The position numbers and the translations under genes were made by a program. A DNA stretch of 64,000 nucleotides from Salinirubellus litoreus (GTDB lineage Archaea; Halobacteriota; Halobacteria; Halobacteriales; Haloarculaceae), in the NCBI RefSeq assembly GCF_037335815.1, contig NZ_CP147842.1, positions 500,525 through 564,524 of the forward strand, read 5' to 3'. The notes beneath the pieces were generated by a model. It saw nothing but the letters and a program-made list of their open reading frames with translations, was not told where the DNA came from and did not search any database. The stretch's first letter is position 1; every line of letters begins with the position of its first letter. Positions 37,180 to 47,260 of this stretch are shown in pieces.

Positions 37180-38054
37180 ATGTACGATACGATCCTCATA
37201 CCAACGGACGGAAGCGAAGGGGCTGAAGTTGCAGCACAGCATGGACGGACGCTCGCGGCGGCGTTCGATAGTCGGATTCATGTCCTGAGTGTCGTCGACG
37301 AACGGTCGTATAGCAGCGATCTGACGGACCTCGATCCAGCGATTTGGGACCAGCGAGAGATGCTCAAACAACAGGCGATCGAGAGAGTTGTTGATATCGA
37401 GGACATCGCTAGCGACTCATCTATCACGTGCCACACAGCGGTCGAACATGAGGTTCCTCACGAGTCGAACTTTCCCACGTTACAGACCACGATATCGATC
37501 TCATCTCGATGGGCACCCACGGTCGCACGGGGCTCAAGCGATTGCTACTCGGGAGCGTGACCGAACGTGTCGTTCGAACGAGTGACGTTCCCGTTTTCAC
37601 CTCTCGACTCGCGCTTGTTGACGAATCGGGCTACGACCATATCTTGATCCCAACCGATGGAAGTGAGGCCGCGACTGGCGCAACCGATCATGCGGTAGTG
37701 ATCGCTGAACAGCATGATGCGACGATTCATGCGCTCTCCGTCGTCGATATTAGTGCGCTAGCTGGGGTCTACGGTGTTGGAACAGGCACTTCCGACGTAG
37801 AAAGTCTTGAGGAAGGATGTGAGCAGGCCGTCGGAGCAGTCGAAGAACGATGCGCGGACCGAGATCTTGATGTCGTTACGAACGTGGCAGAGGGGAGTCC
37901 GTACCGTGTGATCCAACAGTACATCGACGACGAGGGGATCAGCCTCGTCACGATGGGGACGCCCGGCCGGACAGGCCTCGAACGCTATCTTCTCGGTAGT
38001 GTGACCGAGCGCGTGATCCGGACGAGTGATGTTCCGGTACTCATTGTGCGATGA
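37180..38054 (+). CDS. Tandem-domain universal stress protein, one frameshift
   Basis: Two Usp domains in about 291 residues. Domain 1 starts MYDTILIPTDGSEGAEVAAQ. The frame breaks near 37463 (after HEVPHES), and in the next frame it continues ELSHVTDHDIDLISMG with ATP loop GTHGRTGLKRLLLGSVTERV. Domain 2 starts YDHILIPTDGSEAATGATDH and has loop GTPGRTGLERYLLGSVTERV. Both loops keep G-x2-G-x9-G-S. It is the closest relative in the window of the intact protein at 60703. ATG 37180 matches the Usp opening. Confidence 0.87.
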
Positions 38055-38381
38055 TAGTGAGGCTGTGTCAGGGCTCGCTGGACAGACATCATGAGCGTAA
38101 CTTACAGATCACGCTGTTGCAGCCGTGTCGCTTGATCTATTCTGCGTTCGATCACCATTCCATTTCGACCTCGTCACGAGGGATTGCCGCTATTCGATAA
38201 GACCCGCTCCCCGTCCCACGTCGGCCGTCAGTGGGAAGCCCCCACTAATCAGGTAGCCGGTATTTAAGTGCTCGCTGGACACACGCCGAGATATGGCTAC
38301 GGCACGGTGGTCATCCGGATTCGGGTTCGTTCTCGCGACGGTCGTTCGTGTTCAATCTTGGTTTCGACCGCAGACTCGGAG
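38055..38381. other. Intergenic region with a 12-bp direct repeat
   Basis: No supported gene. The 12-mer GCTCGCTGGACA occurs at 38073-38084 and again at 38270-38281, about 185 bases apart. A TATA-like GTATTTAAG lies at 38260-38268. Confidence 0.4.
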
Positions 38382-38812
38382 GCTTGGGTCGCCTGCTCTT
38401 CGGATGGAAGCCGTGGTGCCGAACTCGCATTAGGTGAGGGAATCGCCGTAGTGAAAGCCACCGGCGCAACGCTCCATCTGCTTCACGTCGTCGAGGTAGG
38501 GAGCCTGGGTTCCGACGCTCGATCCGTCCTGAAAGAGGGTGAGTTGACGGAGCGAGTGAACGAAATCGTGTCAACAGCTATCGAGACTGCAGAGGCGTCG
38601 TCACTCGATGCCATCGAGAGCGAAACCGAATCCGGTGTCCCGTCCAAGGAGATACGAAACTACATGAAGAGAACGCGATTGACCTCGCTGTCCTTGGGAC
38701 GCACGGGGAGATCGATTTCAGCCGATATATGATGGGTGGCGTAAGCGCGAAAATCGTCCGAACGACACCAGTTCCGGGGATGTGGGTTCGTGAGCCGGAA
38801 TCGAGTGGGTGA
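38382..38812 (+). pseudogene. Degenerate universal stress protein (C-terminal domain of a tandem Usp)
   Basis: From SSDGSRGAELALGEGIAVVK onward it matches domain 2 of the tandem Usp at 44956, including a 30-base identical DNA run around 38465. A frameshift near 38670 leads to ENAIDLAVLGTHGEIDFSRY, then MMGGVSAKIV, and a stop at 38810-38812. Upstream sequence has lost the start and the IPTDGS strand, and domain 1 is missing. Most likely a relic of a duplicated tandem Usp. Confidence 0.65.
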
Positions 38813-38854
38813 CAAACCATTTGGACGTGATTCCCGTAGTCACGCACAGTAGAG

Positions 38855-39723
38855 ATGTACGAAGACATTCTGCTCCCGTTCGACGGCAGCGATGGGGCTG
38901 CGGAGGCACTACATCACGCCGCCGAAATTGCACACTGGGCCGACGCTACCATCCACGTCCTCTTTGTCGCGGATACGACACGGGATAGCGTCACCGTCGT
39001 TGAAACCCAGGTCGTCGACGCCCTCGTCCAGGAGGGCAAGGCTATCGTTGAAGAGGCAGAGAAGACACTGCGCACGCTCGGGGTGGACTACGATTCCGAT
39101 GTCGTCCAGGGGAATCCAGCGCCGACGATCGTTGAGTACGCTGAGCGATATGGCCACGATGTGATCGTGATGCCAACCCACGGCCGGAAGGGGGTGTCAC
39201 GATATCTACTCGGAAGTGTCACGGAAAAGGTCGTCCGTCTGGCGTCTGTCCCCGTTCTTACGGCACGGATGCAGCCCGACGAGCAACTGATGTTCCCCTA
39301 CGAGAACATCCTCATCCCGACAGACGGGAGTGATGGTGCGATCCACGCTGCGGGCCATGGTCTCTCACTTGCAGCGGCTCTCGATGCGACCGTTCACGTG
39401 CTCTCCGTCGTGGACGACACCTCGCTTGGCCCGGACGTTCGCTCGACCGTGTCCGGACAGGATAGTGAACAGACCGCGACCGATGCCGTCGAGGATGTCG
39501 TGTCCGAGGCCGAGACTCACGGGGTCACAAATACACTCCGCCACATCGAACACGGCGCACCCATCGAGAAAATACTCGACACTATCGATTCGAACGACAT
39601 CCACGCCGTCGTGATGGGGACGACGGGAAGGCGGGGGACTGATCGAATCCTGCTCGGGAGCGTCGCTGAAAAGACTGTCCGCTCCACGCCAGTGCCGTCA
39701 TCACCGTTGGACACGGCGAGTAG
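38855..39723 (+). CDS. Tandem-domain universal stress protein, one C-terminal frameshift
   Basis: Two Usp domains, about 289 residues. Domain 1 runs from MYEDILLPFDGSDGAAEALH to loop PTHGRKGVSRYLLGSVTEKV; domain 2 from YENILIPTDGSDGAIHAAGH to loop GTTGRRGTDRILLGSVAEKT. As written, the frame misses its end: it runs on through VPSSPLDTASSGS and antisense through the ATPase gene. One base added near 39695 gives STPVPVITVGHGE and the stop TAG at 39721-39723. The run-on reading (to 40303) is therefore not believed. It is convergent with the ATPase gene at 39770. Confidence 0.85.
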
Positions 39724-39769
39724 CGGCTCAATAAGGGGTCTCAAGCTTGAAGGAATGAGCAGTGAAACC

Positions 39770-42351
39770 TCAGTAAGGGTTTTCTCCGGGGTCCTCGTCG
39801 AGCGGGAGATATCGTTTGATTGCAAGCACGACAGCGAGGTATGCGGGGAAGCCGAGGACGAGTACAGCGCCGATGATCCCCCAGTCTTCGAGGCCGAGTG
39901 GCACTGTTCCAAAGTACTGATTGAGTGGGGTATACAGTACGGCGAGTTGCAACACCACCGATCCCCCGACCGCGAGTGCGAGCCACGGATTCGAGAACGT
40001 CGGCGTCTCCCGGAGCCAGCGGATGACGTACAGCTTCTCGAATTCCAGGAAGACGAACCCCGTGAACACCATCGTCATCGCATACGGCGTCACTGCGGCC
40101 GCTCCACCGACCACGTAGAACATCAACCCGAGCATGAGTACGGCCGAGACTGTCCCCGCGCCCCCGATGAGGCCAAGCATGGGGCGTTCGATAATGCCCT
40201 TGTCGGGATCACGCGGTGGTCGGTCCATCACGTCGCCACTTCGCGGGTCTGCACCCAGCGCCAGCGCAGGCAACCCGTCGGTGAGCAGATTGATCCACAG
40301 TAGCTGAACCGCAGGGAGCACGAGGTAGCCGTACAGCGATGCGAGAAAGACGAGTGCGACTTCCGCCACGTTCGCACTAAGCAGGAAGGCCACGAACTTC
40401 CAGAGGTTGTCGAAGATGGCTCGACCGCGTTCGACCGCTCGTTCGATCGTGGCGTAGTTGTCGTCCAGCAAGACCATGTCGCTCGCCTGTTTGGCCACGT
40501 CAGTCCCTCGGACACCCATCGCGACACCGACATCAGCGTTCTTTAGCGCCGGTGCGTCGTTGACGCCGTCACCCGTCATCGCGACGATGTGGCCGTTCTC
40601 TTGGAGCGCCCGCAGGATGCGTACTTTGTGTTCGGGAGAAGTGCGGGCGAACACGTTGACCTCCTCAACCCGTTCAGCCAGTACTTCCTCATCAGCTGAT
40701 CGAGGTCACGTCCCTCTGTCACCTCTTGGCCCATCCCGAGTTCTCCCGCGATCGCGGCGGCCGTGCGGACGTTGTCGCCGGTAATCATCTTCACGTCGAT
40801 CCCCGCCCGCTTGGTCGCCGCGAGCGCGTCGGCAACCTCCGTCCGTGACGGGTCGATCATCCCGACGAGCCCAACGAACACCAGGTCGTCCTTCAAGTTC
40901 TCTGGATCGTCCGTGTAGGCGATCGCGAGCACACGGAGGGCTTCGTCGGCGAACGTCCGGACCTGTTCCTGAACCGTTCGGCTCTCTCTGAGGTGAGATC
41001 GGTCGGTCCGTCGTCGGTGAGGACGCGAGCGGACTTCGAGAGGACGACCCCCGGGGCGCCCTTGACGTACCCCACGTCGCCGTGGACGGTTCCCATCCAC
41101 TTCTGCTCTGAAGAGAACGGAAACTCGTCGGTTCGGGGATGCTCCTCGCGGAGCGCCTCGACGTCGAGCCCGTGGTCTTCGCCCGCCGCGACAAGCGCCT
41201 GCTCGGTCGGATCACCCTTCTCGGCGGTGGCGTCGTTGCAGAGCCCCCCGGCCCATAACAGGAGATCGACGCGGTCGGACGAGGACTCGACGCCGGCGTC
41301 GTCGAGGTCGACGGCGGCGTCGTTCACCCACACCTTGCTGACGGTCATCTGGCCCTCGGTGAGCGTCCCGGTCTTGTCGGTGCAGATGACGTCCACCGAT
41401 CCCAGCGCTTCGACGGCCGGCAGGCGGCGAACGAGGGCGTTCTCCTCGGCCATCGTCCGTACCCCCAGTGCGAGGGTCAGCGTCACCACGGCCGGCAGTC
41501 CCTCAGGGATGGCTGCAACGGCTAGCGACACTGCGGTGAGCGCTGCCTCGACGAGTGGCGTGTCCCGGAACAGTAACAGCGGGATCACGAGCGCGGCCAG
41601 CGCGAAGACGCCGAGGCCCAGCCGGCGGCCGAGTTCGTCCAGTTCCTCCTGGAGCGGCGTCTGTGTCTCTTCGGTGGCCGCAAGTTCCCGTGCAATCGAA
41701 CCGACTTCGGTCTCCATCCCGATCGCGGTGACGGCCGCCACTCCTCTGCCACGCGTGACGTTCGTGCTTTTATACACCATATTGTCCCGCTCGGCGAGTG
41801 GTGTATCGGAATCGACCGGTTCCGGCGACTTCGAGACTGGTGCACTCTCACCGGTGAGCGCCGCTTCATCAATTTCGAGGTCGGTATCTTCGAGCAACCG
41901 TCCATCGGCGGGGACGACGTCCCCGCTTTCCAGTTCAATTACGTCTCCGGGAACGAGTTCGGTCGCATCAATCTCGACAGTTGTTCCGTCCCGGCGAACC
42001 GTCGCCGTCGGTGCAGTCAGTTCACGGAGTGCCTCGAGGCTCTGCTCGGCGCGGTAATCCTGGACGAATCCGAAGATTCCGTTCACGACAACGATGACGG
42101 CGATCAGAACGGCGTCGATGGAGTGGCCGGCCCAGGCCGAGAGTACAGCCGCCGCCAGCAGTACCCAGATGAGTACGCTGTTGAACTGTGCGAGGAAGAT
42201 CGCTAGTGGCGTTCGTTCGCTGGCCTGGGCGACCTCGTTCTCGCCGTACTCCGCGCCGTTGCTGGGCCGCCTCAGAAGTCAGTCCTTCAGTGGAGGTGTC
42301 GTGGGCTTCCAGGACCTCTTCGGCCGAACGGCTGTGCGGATGGTCGTTCAC
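39770..42351 (-). pseudogene. Cation-transporting P-type ATPase (copy 2), three frameshifts
   Basis: About 860 residues when joined, similar to the ATPase at 28920. From GTG 42351 (MNDHPHSRSAEEVLEAHDTS) a shift near 42255 leads to NGAEYGENEVAQASERTPLA and VNGIFGFVQDYRAEQSLEAL. Then come LTGESAPVSKSPE, PEGLPAVVTLTLALG and DKTGTLTEGQMTVSK. A second shift near 40985 precedes VQEQVRTFADEALRVLA, and a third near 40695 precedes DEEVLAERVEEVNVFARTSP. MTGDGVND and the last membrane segments end DEDPGENPY. All catalytic motifs survive, so single-base sequence errors are as likely as loss of function. Usp on the 5' (plus) side and SDR on the other flank. Confidence 0.82.
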
Positions 42352-42582
42352 TACCGGTTGTTCACTCTCGTCCGTAATGGAAGTTGTCGGAACGATCCTG
42401 CTGACAGTACTATCGGTCCAGCGCTGTGGCAGACCAGCGTTTTGACCTCCGCCGCGAACAGGCGCGACCAGTTCGGAAGGGTGACGGACGACCGAGCCAG
42501 TCAGTGTTACTTCAGCCCTCGAAACATCATAGAGTAGTCGTCCAGGAGTCTTCTTATCCAGACTCCGAGTGTAGGCGCTCCC

Positions 42583-43310
42583 GTGCTCGATGACAAGATT
42601 GCGATTGTCACGGGCGGGTCGACAGGTATCGGACGGGCGACTGCAGAGAAGTACCTCGAGTACGGGGCCGACGTCGTTATTGCGAATCGCTCGACCGAGA
42701 CCGGTCGAACGACGGCGGAGGAGCTCGGTTGTGACTTCGTCCAGTGTGACGTCGCCGAGTACGAGCACCTGAAAGCGCTGGTGGAGACGACCGTCGAGGA
42801 CTACGGCCGATTGGACGTGATGGTGAACAACGCAGGCATCGGTCGCGTCGGGTCAGTCGAGGATATGTCACTCGAGGACTGGCACGACGTGATGCGGATC
42901 AATCTGAACGGCGTCATGCACGGGACGCGAGCCGCGGTGCCACACCTGAAAGAGTCCGAGGAAGTATCGTCAATATCGCGTCGATCTACGGCCTCGTCGC
43001 CGGGCCGGCAGCAACCGCCTATGCGACGGCCAAAGGCGGGATCGTCAACTTCACACGATCTGTTGCCGTCGATTACGCCAAGCAGAACGTGCGAGTCAAC
43101 AGTATCTGCCCTGGGTTCGTCGACACACCGATGACCGAACCCGTCTTCGGTGAGGAGGAATTCTACGAGTACGTCCACGGGCAGACCCCGATGGGGCGGG
43201 TCGCACAACCAGAAGAGATCGCCGGCTTAGCAATGTTCCTCGCCTCCGACGAGGCCTCATACATCACAGGAGCGAACATCCCCGTTGACGGCGGGTGGAC
43301 AGCACAGTAA
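42583..43310 (+). CDS. Short-chain dehydrogenase/reductase (copy 2), one frameshift
   Basis: Paralogue of the SDR at 19840. GTG 42583 gives MLDDKIAIVTGGSTGIGRAT and the NNAGIG motif. The frame breaks near 42961 (after HLKESE), and the next frame gives SIVNIASIYGLVAGPAATAY with the catalytic Ser and Tyr, ATAKGGIVNF, PGFVDTPMTEP and the end VDGGWTAQ. About 242 residues joined. The coenzyme region differs (VVIANRST instead of VVIADIDE): loss of the acidic residue suggests NADPH rather than NADH. Substrate unknown; 3-ketoacyl reduction is plausible. Confidence 0.85.
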
Positions 43311-43418
43311 TTGACTACCGGATCACCATTCGGGCTGTTTGTAGTTTAGTCTTCATCGCTCCTATTCTGTGATTACGAGGGCAACTGGTAGCCACAGGTA
43401 CGTGATCTCCTCGGGGGA

Positions 43419-44315
43419 TCAATCGGATCGCTTTACCACAAGGACAGGGACATCGACGGTTCGAAGCACGGTCGAAGCGACGCTCCCGATTAGTTGCCGC
43501 TGGAGGTTCGACCGGCCGTGAGAACCCATGACGACGAGGTCAACGTCGTTTTCCTCGACGTACTCACGGACACCGCCAGCGGCACCCTCGAACGAACGAA
43601 GTCGTTCGACGGCAGTCTTCACAGTCCGATTCGGGGCGGATTCCTCGATTTTGTCTGCAACTCTGTCGACAGCGTCCTGCCCTCTCGCGTCGAGCCGGTC
43701 GACGAATTCCTTTTCGAGCCCCCCGGCGTTGAAGACACCGCCTGCAGCCTGCAGATCCACGACGTTCAACACGTGAACGTCTGACTCATAGCGCTGAGCG
43801 ATCGCTATTCCATGAGGGATCGCTACTTCAGCGTTTTCGCTCCCGTCCGTCGTGATGAGGATTCGTGAGTAATCGGACTCGCTCCCGCTGTCGTGGTTCT
43901 CGCCCGAGACGACAAGCACGGGGACGTCACTTCGATGGAGGAGATGCTCGGTAACGCCGCCCAGAAGACGCCGGCCAAGCCCGGTCAATCCCTGTCTCCC
44001 GACGACGATCAGATCTACGTCCTGCTCATCCGCATACTCGCTAATCTGGACTGCCGGCTTGCCTTCGGTCAGTCTCGTGGTAACAGAATGGCCAAGTTCT
44101 GACGCGAGTTCCTCTATTTCTGTGAGGGCCTCTTCCCCACGTGCTCGTAGCCGGGTCTTCTCGTCAGAGGTTTCCGTGAGCCGGAGTGCCTTCTGTTCAA
44201 TGACAGACAGAACATCGACGGTCGCGTCGAAGCCCTGAGCGAGTTGGAGCCCACGTCGTGCTGCTCGCTTCGCTTCGTCACTCCCATCCACGGCGATCAC
44301 GATACGGTCATACAT
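43419..44315 (-). CDS. Tandem-domain universal stress protein
   Basis: 298 residues, intact. Domain 1 runs from MYDRIVIAVDGSDEAKRAAR to loop GRQGLTGLGRRLLGGVTEHL (last Gly followed by Gly instead of Ser); domain 2 from YSRILITTDGSENAEVAIPH to loop GSHGRSNLQRQLIGSVASTV. Domain 1 may therefore bind nucleotide less well. ATG 44315 is chosen for the standard opening. It is divergent from the DUF2267 gene (start 103 bases away), with the AT-rich GATATTATG at 44375-44383 able to serve either strand. Confidence 0.92.
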   Translation of the reverse strand: MYDRIVIAVDGSDEAKRAARRGLQLAQGFDATVDVLSVIEQKALRLTETSDEKTRLRARGEEALTEIEELASELGHSVTTRLTEGKPAVQISEYADEQDVDLIVVGRQGLTGLGRRLLGGVTEHLLHRSDVPVLVVSGENHDSGSESDYSRILITTDGSENAEVAIPHGIAIAQRYESDVHVLNVVDLQAAGGVFNAGGLEKEFVDRLDARGQDAVDRVADKIEESAPNRTVKTAVERLRSFEGAAGGVREYVEENDVDLVVMGSHGRSNLQRQLIGSVASTVLRTVDVPVLVVKRSD

Positions 44316-44417
44316 CGTGAGTGGGATTTTGAGAGCGACTCCCTTCATCGTTTGCCAGAGTGACTTCGACGGCCAAGATATTATGAGAGCGTGTCTCGTA
44401 GCTCCATGGAGAGATCC

Positions 44418-44909
44418 ATGAATTTCGATGAATTCACAGGCGAGGTACAGCACCGGCTCGAACTTCCGGGAACCGGAGAAACGGTTCGAGCGATTCGGGC
44501 GACGTTGATGACGCTGGGCCAGCGCATTCCGGAGGGGAACGCCGAGGATCTCGCCGCCTCACTCCCGACGGAGGTCAAATGGTACCTGACCGGGGCCGTC
44601 CGCGAGCACGGCCAGCGATTCGACTGGCGGGAGTTCGTCAACCGTGTCAGCGAGATAGAGGGAGCAGACCGACCGGAAGCGGCCTACCACGCGCAGGTTA
44701 TCATGGACCTCGTGAGCACCCTCGTGCCACCATCTGATCTGCAACAGCTTCGGAACCAACTTCCGGAGAGTGAAGACGACGAGAACTGGCACAAACTCTT
44801 CGCCGTGATCGATTCGGGAGGCTGGGGTGACGCCCAAGAAGCACAAACCGGTGGAGGTCCCCAACCAGACGAGACACCCGTCGATCAGCCGGAGGACTCC
44901 GATACGTGA
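44418..44909 (+). CDS. DUF2267 domain protein (copy 2)
   Basis: A 163-residue near-copy of the protein at 13122: MNFDEFTGEVQHRLELPGTG, LAASLPTEVKWYLTGAVREH and the shared tail GGWGDAQEAQTGGGPQ, then a short extra acidic end (PVDQPEDSDT). Start ATG 44418 is preceded by GGAGA at five bases and aligns with copy 1; ATG 44406, about 27 bases after a TATA-like GATATTATG, is a possible leaderless alternative. It lies between two tandem-Usp genes. Function unknown. Confidence 0.85.
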   Translation: MNFDEFTGEVQHRLELPGTGETVRAIRATLMTLGQRIPEGNAEDLAASLPTEVKWYLTGAVREHGQRFDWREFVNRVSEIEGADRPEAAYHAQVIMDLVSTLVPPSDLQQLRNQLPESEDDENWHKLFAVIDSGGWGDAQEAQTGGGPQPDETPVDQPEDSDT

Positions 44910-44955
44910 TCCGCTGGCCGGACAACTAACTCGTACTTCAAAAATTGCGTCCATT

Positions 44956-45845
44956 ATGTATACCCACATCCTGTTCCCGACGGACGGAAGTGATCCCGCA
45001 GAGTCAGTTCTGGAGTACGCACTCCAAATCGCGTCCGAACACGAGGCCACAATTCACGTCCTCAATGTCGCGGACACCGGTCGAGACAACCTCACGACCA
45101 TTCGTGGGAAAGTCATCGATGTTCTTGAAGAAGAAGGGCAGGAGATTGTGGACGAAGCGGCGCAACGTGCGAGAGCAGAGATGTGGCCGTCGTTTCTGAG
45201 GTCCTCCAGGGCGACCCGTACAGAACGATCGTCGACTACAGCGAACAGTCGGATATCGACTGTATCGTCATGCCGACGCACGGACGCCGCGGGATTCAAC
45301 GGTTCCTCCTCGGGAGTGTCACCGAACGCGTCATCAACACTGCTGCGGTGCCCGTCATCGCGGTCAATCCGGATCGAGATCGGCCACTCGCGTACCCATC
45401 CCAGCGCGTTCTCGTCCCGACGGATGGGAGCCGTGGCGCCGAACTCGCGCTGACAGAAGGGATCGATGTCGCGAGAGCGACTGGGGCAACGCTCCATCTG
45501 CTTCACGTCGTCGAGACGGGAAACCTCGGGCCCGATGCTCGTTCCGCCCTGAAAGAGAACGAATTGACTGGCCGAGCGAACGAGATCATGGCTGAGGCCG
45601 CCGAGACGGTGGAGGAAGCGTCAGTTGAAGCAGTCACCAGCGTAATTGAGCACGGTGAACCCTCGAACGTGATCCGCAACTACATCGACGAGAACGAAAT
45701 CGAACTCGCAATTTTAGGGACACACGGACAAACCGATTTCAGCAGATACGTCATGGGTGGTGTCAGCGCCAAACTCGTCCGGACATCTCCGGTCCCGGTA
45801 ATGTGGGTTCGCGAACCCGGATCAGATGTCACCCCCGATTCCTGA
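44956..45845 (+). CDS. Tandem-domain universal stress protein, one frameshift
   Basis: About 296 residues. Domain 1 starts MYTHILFPTDGSDPAESVLE. One base is missing near 45180 (AQRARAE then DVAVVSEVLQGDPYRTIVDY), and its loop is PTHGRRGIQRFLLGSVTERV. Domain 2 has RVLVPTDGSRGAELALTEGI and loop GTHGQTDFSRYVMGGVSAKL, in which the last Gly is followed by Gly. The degenerate copy at 38382 derives from the same kind of domain 2. It is 46 bases downstream of DUF2267 on the same strand, so probably cotranscribed. Confidence 0.87.
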
Positions 45846-45932
45846 ATAGAACCCCTGATAGCAAACCCACAAGTCCGATAGCGTTTGGAGTGTGGGGCCA
45901 CATCTTTTGGCATCCCAATTCGAAGTACTCGT

Positions 45933-46391
45933 ATGGAAGACGTCCGCTCGGTACGGTTGAGTGAGGGCGAACGGAACGAATTTTTAGGCCGCGGTGGAAC
46001 GGGTATCATCTCGTTCGATACCCCGGGCGATGAACCGCCGTATTCCCGTCCGGTTTCGTATGGATACGACGCAGAGACAGGGCATTTCTACTTCCGGTTT
46101 GCCGTTGGCCCCGACGACGCTGGGAAGGCAGATATTGTAGACGAAGACAGGGTGGTTTCGTTCGTCACGTATGACCAGACGGACAGCGGCTGGCGGAGCG
46201 TCATCGCCACGGGGAGGCTGGAAGAGATAACGAAATCGGCCCTTGATCCAGCTGTCGCTGATGCGATGGAGCGAGTCACCATCCCGTTCGTCGACGTGTA
46301 CGACAGCCATCCACTCACGTTGGAGTTCCGATTCTTCCGACTCGCGCCCGATGAAGTGACCGGAAAACAAGAGGCTGGGACTGCGCGCTGA
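45933..46391 (+). CDS. Pyridoxamine 5'-phosphate oxidase family protein
   Basis: A 152-residue FMN-type split barrel from ATG 45933 (MEDVRSVRLSEGERNEFLGR). GTGIISFDTPGDEPPYSRPV, GYDAETGHFYFRF and SGWRSVIATGRLEEI are the barrel strands with the flavin contacts expected of this family. Cofactor and substrate are not known. It follows the tandem Usp on the same strand by about 90 bases. Mycobacterial dormancy gene sets also hold split-barrel flavoproteins, a parallel I note only as context. Confidence 0.8.
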   Translation: MEDVRSVRLSEGERNEFLGRGGTGIISFDTPGDEPPYSRPVSYGYDAETGHFYFRFAVGPDDAGKADIVDEDRVVSFVTYDQTDSGWRSVIATGRLEEITKSALDPAVADAMERVTIPFVDVYDSHPLTLEFRFFRLAPDEVTGKQEAGTAR

Positions 46392-46595
46392 GCAGTGTGA
46401 ACAGGACGGGTTCGACGACGCTCCTGAAACAGAGCATCCACGGTAACGACCTGTCCACACTCTGCAGCCGGGGGACAGTCGCCCGGCACTCCGCAAGATC
46501 GGTTCGTTTGATGGCAGCGTACTCCCGACCCCGGATCAAGGATTGACAATCGGTCTCGTCCTTTTCTACGGTAACCTCGACCACATCCTCTCCTC

Positions 46596-46709
46596 TCAAC
46601 GGATCACCGGAAGGATCGCTGCCGCAACTGCCTCGCTCGCAATCCCGACGAGAAACAGAAGGAGCAGAAACAACCCCAGGATGATAACGAGGACCGTTTC
46701 TTCTTTCAT
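46596..46709 (-). CDS. Possible 37-aa single-TM micro-protein
   Basis: ATG 46709 gives MKEETVLVIILGLFLLLLFL followed by VGIASEAVAAAILPVIR and a stop at 46596. A short charged N-terminus followed by a clean membrane helix is typical of real haloarchaeal micro-proteins. No family or promoter is recognised. Confidence 0.4.
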   Translation of the reverse strand: MKEETVLVIILGLFLLLLFLVGIASEAVAAAILPVIR

Positions 46710-46908
46710 CCGTTACTCCATGCAATTCTCTTCGACGGTGTGGACTCTCCTGTGTTGACGTGTTCCGTGCTGATCCATCGAGAATCACCGTGTCTCGTTG
46801 GCTTCCATTAGCATATGCAATCGGAAAAGGAGCGGGCCTACGTTCGTCAGAGCCATACTGGTGCTGGACAGAGAGGAATACTTTTTTAGTCGTCTCCTCT
46901 CGACTCAG

Positions 46909-46933
46909 CTATACTAGTTTAGGTGGTCCTAAA
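46909..46933 (+). promoter_or_regulatory. TATA plus inverted-repeat operator (TTTAGG-N4-CCTAAA)
   Basis: A TATA (CTATACTA, 46909-46916) is followed immediately by the perfect inverted repeat TTTAGG-TGGT-CCTAAA (46918-46933), ending two bases before ATG 46936. It covers the expected RNA start. The half-site resembles operators of DtxR/IdeR-type metal repressors (TTAGG...CCTAA), so metal-dependent repression of the next gene is possible. Confidence 0.55.
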
Positions 46934-46935
46934 AC

Positions 46936-47175
46936 ATGATCCGCGATCACATCAGGCATATCAGAGCGCACCTCGACGAACAGTCGGTTCCAGTCCGTGG
47001 CGGCGTTACCGTCGGTGCACTCGTGTCGCTCCCACTGTTGGGAAGCGGAGTCCGAACAGTCGGGAGTGCGCTTGACCTCGGGATGTGGACGCTCCCGCTA
47101 CTCGCGATCGCGCACGTGCCAGCCGTCATCGCCCTGATCGCGATTTGGTCCATCGTGAGTGCCGTCCGGGGGTGA
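46936..47175 (+). CDS. Small membrane protein (79 aa)
   Basis: Unrecognised. It has a basic, amphipathic N-terminus (MIRDHIRHIRAHLDEQSVPV) and then two hydrophobic segments (GGVTVGALVSLPLLGSGV and LPLLAIAHVPAVIALIAIWS). The His-rich opening and the metal-repressor-like operator directly upstream make a link with metal homeostasis conceivable. The intact frame and close-set TATA support a leaderless gene. The cupin gene follows after 85 bases on the same strand. Confidence 0.6.
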   Translation: MIRDHIRHIRAHLDEQSVPVRGGVTVGALVSLPLLGSGVRTVGSALDLGMWTLPLLAIAHVPAVIALIAIWSIVSAVRG

Positions 47176-47260
47176 CTACCGATGTGGAACCAGATTCCTC
47201 TGCAGGACAGTAGTTCCAAGTGGACCGGTCGAAACACCCCCGAAACGGGATGATCAAACG

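Noticed and set aside
39724..40303. A long extension of the tandem Usp at 38855
   Set aside because: The extension is antisense to the second ATPase gene; a single-base error near 39695 hides the real stop at 39723.
46392..46595. Minus-strand coding-like stretch with several Cys residues
   Set aside because: Pieces such as VEVTVEKDETDCQSLIRG look protein-like but cannot be joined to a start or family with confidence.
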